Notes under the pieces: model-generated | The model's database searches: none | Told to the model about the DNA's origin: nothing | What the model saw: only the letters and a program-made list of their open reading frames with translations | Assembly: GCF_022603395.1 (NCBI RefSeq) | Contig: NZ_JAIBKA010000007.1 | Coordinates: 124,001 to 188,000 of the forward strand | Origin: Desulfoferrobacter suflitae | GTDB lineage: Bacteria > Desulfobacterota > Syntrophobacteria > Syntrophobacterales > Syntrophobacteraceae | DNA: 64,000 bases | Direction: 5' to 3' | Program-made: the position numbers and the translations under genes | Part shown: piece by piece, positions 61,584-64,000 of the stretch | Layout of the letters: every line of letters starts with the position of its first letter | How positions within the stretch are numbered: the stretch's first letter is position 1

Positions 61584-62795
61584 ATGAAAGCGAGAGATGT
61601 AGTGGTGGTCGACGGCATCCGGACGGCCTTTGGAAGAGCCGGTGAAAAGGGCTTTTTCTGGCAGACAAGAGCCGATGACATGGTGGTCAGAGTGATTCGT
61701 GAACTGCTGCGTCGTAACCCTCAGGTAAAGCCGGAGATGGTGGAAGAAAACGTCTGGGGGGCAACTACCCAGGAAGGCGATCAGGGACTGACTTTGGGGC
61801 GCACCTCGGCGCTTTTGGCGGGACTGCCGGACTCGTGTTCCGGCTTTTCGGTCGATCGAATGTGCGCCGGCGGGCTCACGGCCATTACCAGTGCGGCTTC
61901 CGAGATCGCTTTCGGAGCTTGTGATATTGCCATAGCCGGTGGGGTGGAGCACATGGGGCATCATCCCATGGGAGCCACCGCCGATCCCAACCCGCGCTTT
62001 CTGACGGAAAAACTGGTTTCCGAGGATGCCCTGGTGATGGGTAAGACGGCCGAAAACCTGCACGACATGTTTCCCGATATCACCAAGGAAATGGCCGATG
62101 AATACGCCTGCCATTCTCAAATGAAAACGGCCAGGGGCTATGCCGAGGGGAAGATTCAACAGATGATTGCGCCCATGACGGTCTATACCAAGGAAGGCTG
62201 GGTTGTGGCGGACCGCGACCAGCAACCGCGTCCCGAAACGACCATGGAAGGACTGCGCAGCCTCAAGACCCCTTTCCGAGTGCAGGGCAAGGTCACCGCG
62301 GGCAACGCATCCGGGCTGAACGATGGTGCCTGCGGGGTACTGCTCATGGCGGCCGACAAGGCTCGAGAGCTCAACCTTGCCCAGCGAATGCGTCTGATCG
62401 GCTACGCCTACGCAGGGGTTAAGCCGGAAATCATGGGCTACGGACCGGTGCCCGCCACCCAGAAGCTGTTCGCGCGCACCGGACTATCCATGGATGACAT
62501 GGATTTTGTCGAAATGAACGAAGCCTTCGCTGTTCAGTGCATCGTGTTCATGCGCGAATTCGGCTTGAAATTTCCGGATGATCCGAAGCTTAATCCGTGG
62601 GGCGGTGCCATCGCGTTCGGGCACCCGCTGGCAGCGTCCGGCCCGCGACTGGTAACCCATCTTGCCCATCTTTTTGCCGCGCACCCGGAGGCCCGCTATG
62701 GGCTGACCACTCTATGTGTAGGCCTTGGCCAGGGAGCATCTGCCATTTGGGAAAATCTGCAAGAAAAACCAAAAAAGAATAAGCAAAGGGGGTAA
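61584..62795 (+). CDS. fadA: acetyl-CoA acyltransferase (thiolase)
   Basis: 403-residue thiolase, performing the last, thiolytic step of beta-oxidation. The nucleophile Cys94 is in SVDRMCAGGLTAITSA, His347 in AFGHPLAASG and the second Cys378 in TLCVGLGQGASA. GGVEHMGHHPMG is the CoA-binding loop typical of the FadA/FadI group. AAAGGAGG before the ATG. It sits 23 bases after the dehydrogenase and four bases before FadB. Confidence 0.93.
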   Translation: MKARDVVVVDGIRTAFGRAGEKGFFWQTRADDMVVRVIRELLRRNPQVKPEMVEENVWGATTQEGDQGLTLGRTSALLAGLPDSCSGFSVDRMCAGGLTAITSAASEIAFGACDIAIAGGVEHMGHHPMGATADPNPRFLTEKLVSEDALVMGKTAENLHDMFPDITKEMADEYACHSQMKTARGYAEGKIQQMIAPMTVYTKEGWVVADRDQQPRPETTMEGLRSLKTPFRVQGKVTAGNASGLNDGACGVLLMAADKARELNLAQRMRLIGYAYAGVKPEIMGYGPVPATQKLFARTGLSMDDMDFVEMNEAFAVQCIVFMREFGLKFPDDPKLNPWGGAIAFGHPLAASGPRLVTHLAHLFAAHPEARYGLTTLCVGLGQGASAIWENLQEKPKKNKQRG

Positions 62796-62798
62796 ACC

Positions 62799-64000
62799 AT
62801 GGGAGAACCGGTAACCCGTTTTTACAATCGCTTCTATGAGTCACCTGTGGGCAGAATTGCCATCGTGACCATGGATAACGGGCACGATTACAAAAAGCCC
62901 AACACCTTCAGTGAATCCGCCTTGCGCTCGCTCAATAAAGCGCTGGAAGAGATCAGCAAGGATGGCGGCGTAAAGGGCATGATGCTGACGGGGAAACCCT
63001 ACATTTTTGCCGCTGGAGCCGACCTGACCGAAGTGCCCTTCATCACCACCTTCGAGCAGGGCTATCAAATCGGACAATTCGGGCACCTCGCCATGAAACG
63101 CATTATGGATCTGCCTTTTCCTACGGTGGCAGCCATAAACGGCGTTGCGTTGGGCGGCGGCCTGGAAATTGCCCTGTACTGCCAGTACCGCACCGTTGCC
63201 AGGAGTGCCCAGGGGATTGGCTTTCCCGAGTGTTTTCTGGGGATCATTCCGGGTTGGGGCGGCTGCACCCTGGCCACCAAGCTGCTGGGACCAGAGAAGG
63301 CCCTGGAGCTCATAATATTCAACGCGCTGAACCAGAATCGCATGATCAACGGTCCCCAGGCCTTTCAACTGGGGCTGGCGGATCGGTTGTTGGACGGCGC
63401 GGAATTTCTCGACGAATCGCTGCAGTTTCTGCAGGATATCATTGCCGGCCAGGTCAAGGTGGAGCGTCCGCCGGCTCAAACCGGCAATGTCAAGAGTGCC
63501 ATTGCCAAAGCCAAAGGTTTTGTCGACAGCAAGGTGCATGGCGCAGCACCTGCACCCTACCGGGCTCTGGAGCTGATCGAAGGGGCGTGCAAGTGGGATG
63601 TCGAACAGGGCTTCGAGGAAGAAAACAAGGCCCTGGGCGATCTCATCAAAACAAGGGAATGCAAGGCCTCGATCTATTCCTTCGATCTGGTCAACCGCTA
63701 CGCTAAAAAGCCCAGGGGCATGCCGGATGCGAAACCGCAAGCGGTCAACAAAGTGGGCATCATCGGAGCCGGTCTCATGGCCTCGCAACTGGCGCAGCTC
63801 TTCATCTATCGGTTGGGCGTGCCGGTGGTCATGAAAGATATCAAGCAGGAATTTGTCGACAAAGGTTGCGCCTACGTCGCTCAAGAATTTCAGAAGATGG
63901 TCGAGAAGGGCAGACTGTCCGCAGCGCAGGGACGCTATTTTACCAGCCTGCTGACCGGCACCCTGGATTCTCAGGACTTTGCCGACTGCGATTTTTTAAT
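62799..64000 (+). CDS. fadB: bifunctional enoyl-CoA hydratase / 3-hydroxyacyl-CoA dehydrogenase, 3' end outside window
   Basis: Open to the window end, first 400 codons seen. Residues 1 to about 200 are the enoyl-CoA hydratase domain (MLTGKPYIFAAGADLTE as oxyanion loop, AAINGVALGGGLEIALYC, PECFLGIIPGWGG with the catalytic Glu region). From about residue 318, KVGIIGAGLMASQLAQLF opens the NAD-binding 3-hydroxyacyl-CoA dehydrogenase domain. This is the FadB/FadJ layout. The ATG has AAAGGGGGT upstream and follows thiolase by three bases, so it belongs to the same operon. Confidence 0.9.
   Translation, partial: MGEPVTRFYNRFYESPVGRIAIVTMDNGHDYKKPNTFSESALRSLNKALEEISKDGGVKGMMLTGKPYIFAAGADLTEVPFITTFEQGYQIGQFGHLAMKRIMDLPFPTVAAINGVALGGGLEIALYCQYRTVARSAQGIGFPECFLGIIPGWGGCTLATKLLGPEKALELIIFNALNQNRMINGPQAFQLGLADRLLDGAEFLDESLQFLQDIIAGQVKVERPPAQTGNVKSAIAKAKGFVDSKVHGAAPAPYRALELIEGACKWDVEQGFEEENKALGDLIKTRECKASIYSFDLVNRYAKKPRGMPDAKPQAVNKVGIIGAGLMASQLAQLFIYRLGVPVVMKDIKQEFVDKGCAYVAQEFQKMVEKGRLSAAQGRYFTSLLTGTLDSQDFADCDFL

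Noticed and set aside
1-64000. tRNA, rRNA, CRISPR or phage integration site
   Set aside because: I looked through the gaps for cloverleaf ends, rRNA phrases, regular repeats and integrase or transposase genes and saw none.

Overview
The window looks like chromosomal DNA of an anaerobic Gram-negative bacterium of the Desulfobacterota (deltaproteobacterial) type. A Syntrophobacter-like sulfate reducer or syntroph is my best guess, inferred from gene content only. The evidence is LptF/LptG (an outer membrane), a nickel CO dehydrogenase, a PPi-dependent phosphofructokinase, a fatty-acid beta-oxidation operon, many small Cys-rich proteins, two B12-binding-type radical SAM proteins and a B12 sensor protein. 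I see no rRNA, tRNA, CRISPR array, transposase or phage gene.

Layout. 1-2560: lptF (cut by the window edge), lptG and a convergent PAP2 phosphatase. 2676-8239: a hybrid histidine kinase overlapping an alkaline phosphatase that is cut by an in-frame TAA, then a PAS-LuxR regulator. 8726-11905: a three-gene run of a DUF2889-like protein, a related domain fused to a PHP phosphoesterase, and a DUF169-like domain fused to dephospho-CoA kinase. 12338-18438: an AhpD-like protein, a PEP-utilizing enzyme, an outer-membrane barrel, a zinc-knuckle peptide, a flavoprotein and a CRP/FNR regulator, with dispersed palindromic repeats between them. 18974-21298: a B12-binding sensor with the CarH-type W-x9-EH motif, paired with a histidine kinase.

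21543-26433 is the most interesting region, a lasso-like RiPP locus. It has a PqqD-type recognition protein, a B2-type cysteine peptidase, an HprK-like kinase, a B12-type radical SAM protein, a 47-residue precursor with a lasso-type leader between its own promoter and a terminator, and a PF14907-type nucleotidyltransferase. It lacks the asparagine-synthetase-like lasso cyclase, and the predicted core has no acidic residue at ring positions 7-9, so the product is probably not a classical lasso peptide.

26492-31000: DUF202 protein, a NadM-like nucleotidyltransferase overlapping a CDP-alcohol phosphatidyltransferase, small Cys-rich and glycine-zipper proteins, and a DHH-CBS protein. 31051-33297: a stand-alone cooS behind a good sigma-54 promoter with two tandem dyads upstream. 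33378-46038: SppA-like lipoprotein, HU, small lipoproteins, a large MscS channel, PilZ protein, Gph-like phosphatase, YheT-like hydrolase, PPi-PFK and MtgA. 46252-57264: a radical SAM protein with an unusual CX4CX2C motif, rubredoxin-like protein, Ste24-type protease, DUF554, an MdlAB-type ABC exporter pair, a flavoprotein and an IMPase-like protein. 57330-64000: a beta-CASP ribonuclease divergent from a fadR-like regulator, acyl-CoA dehydrogenase, thiolase and FadB operon, with a near-perfect FadR-type operator in the promoter.

Three miniature repeat families sit between genes: a roughly 120-bp element with CTTGGAAGC-type inverted ends (three copies), a paired-hairpin element, and a short ATCTTTCATG element (two copies).
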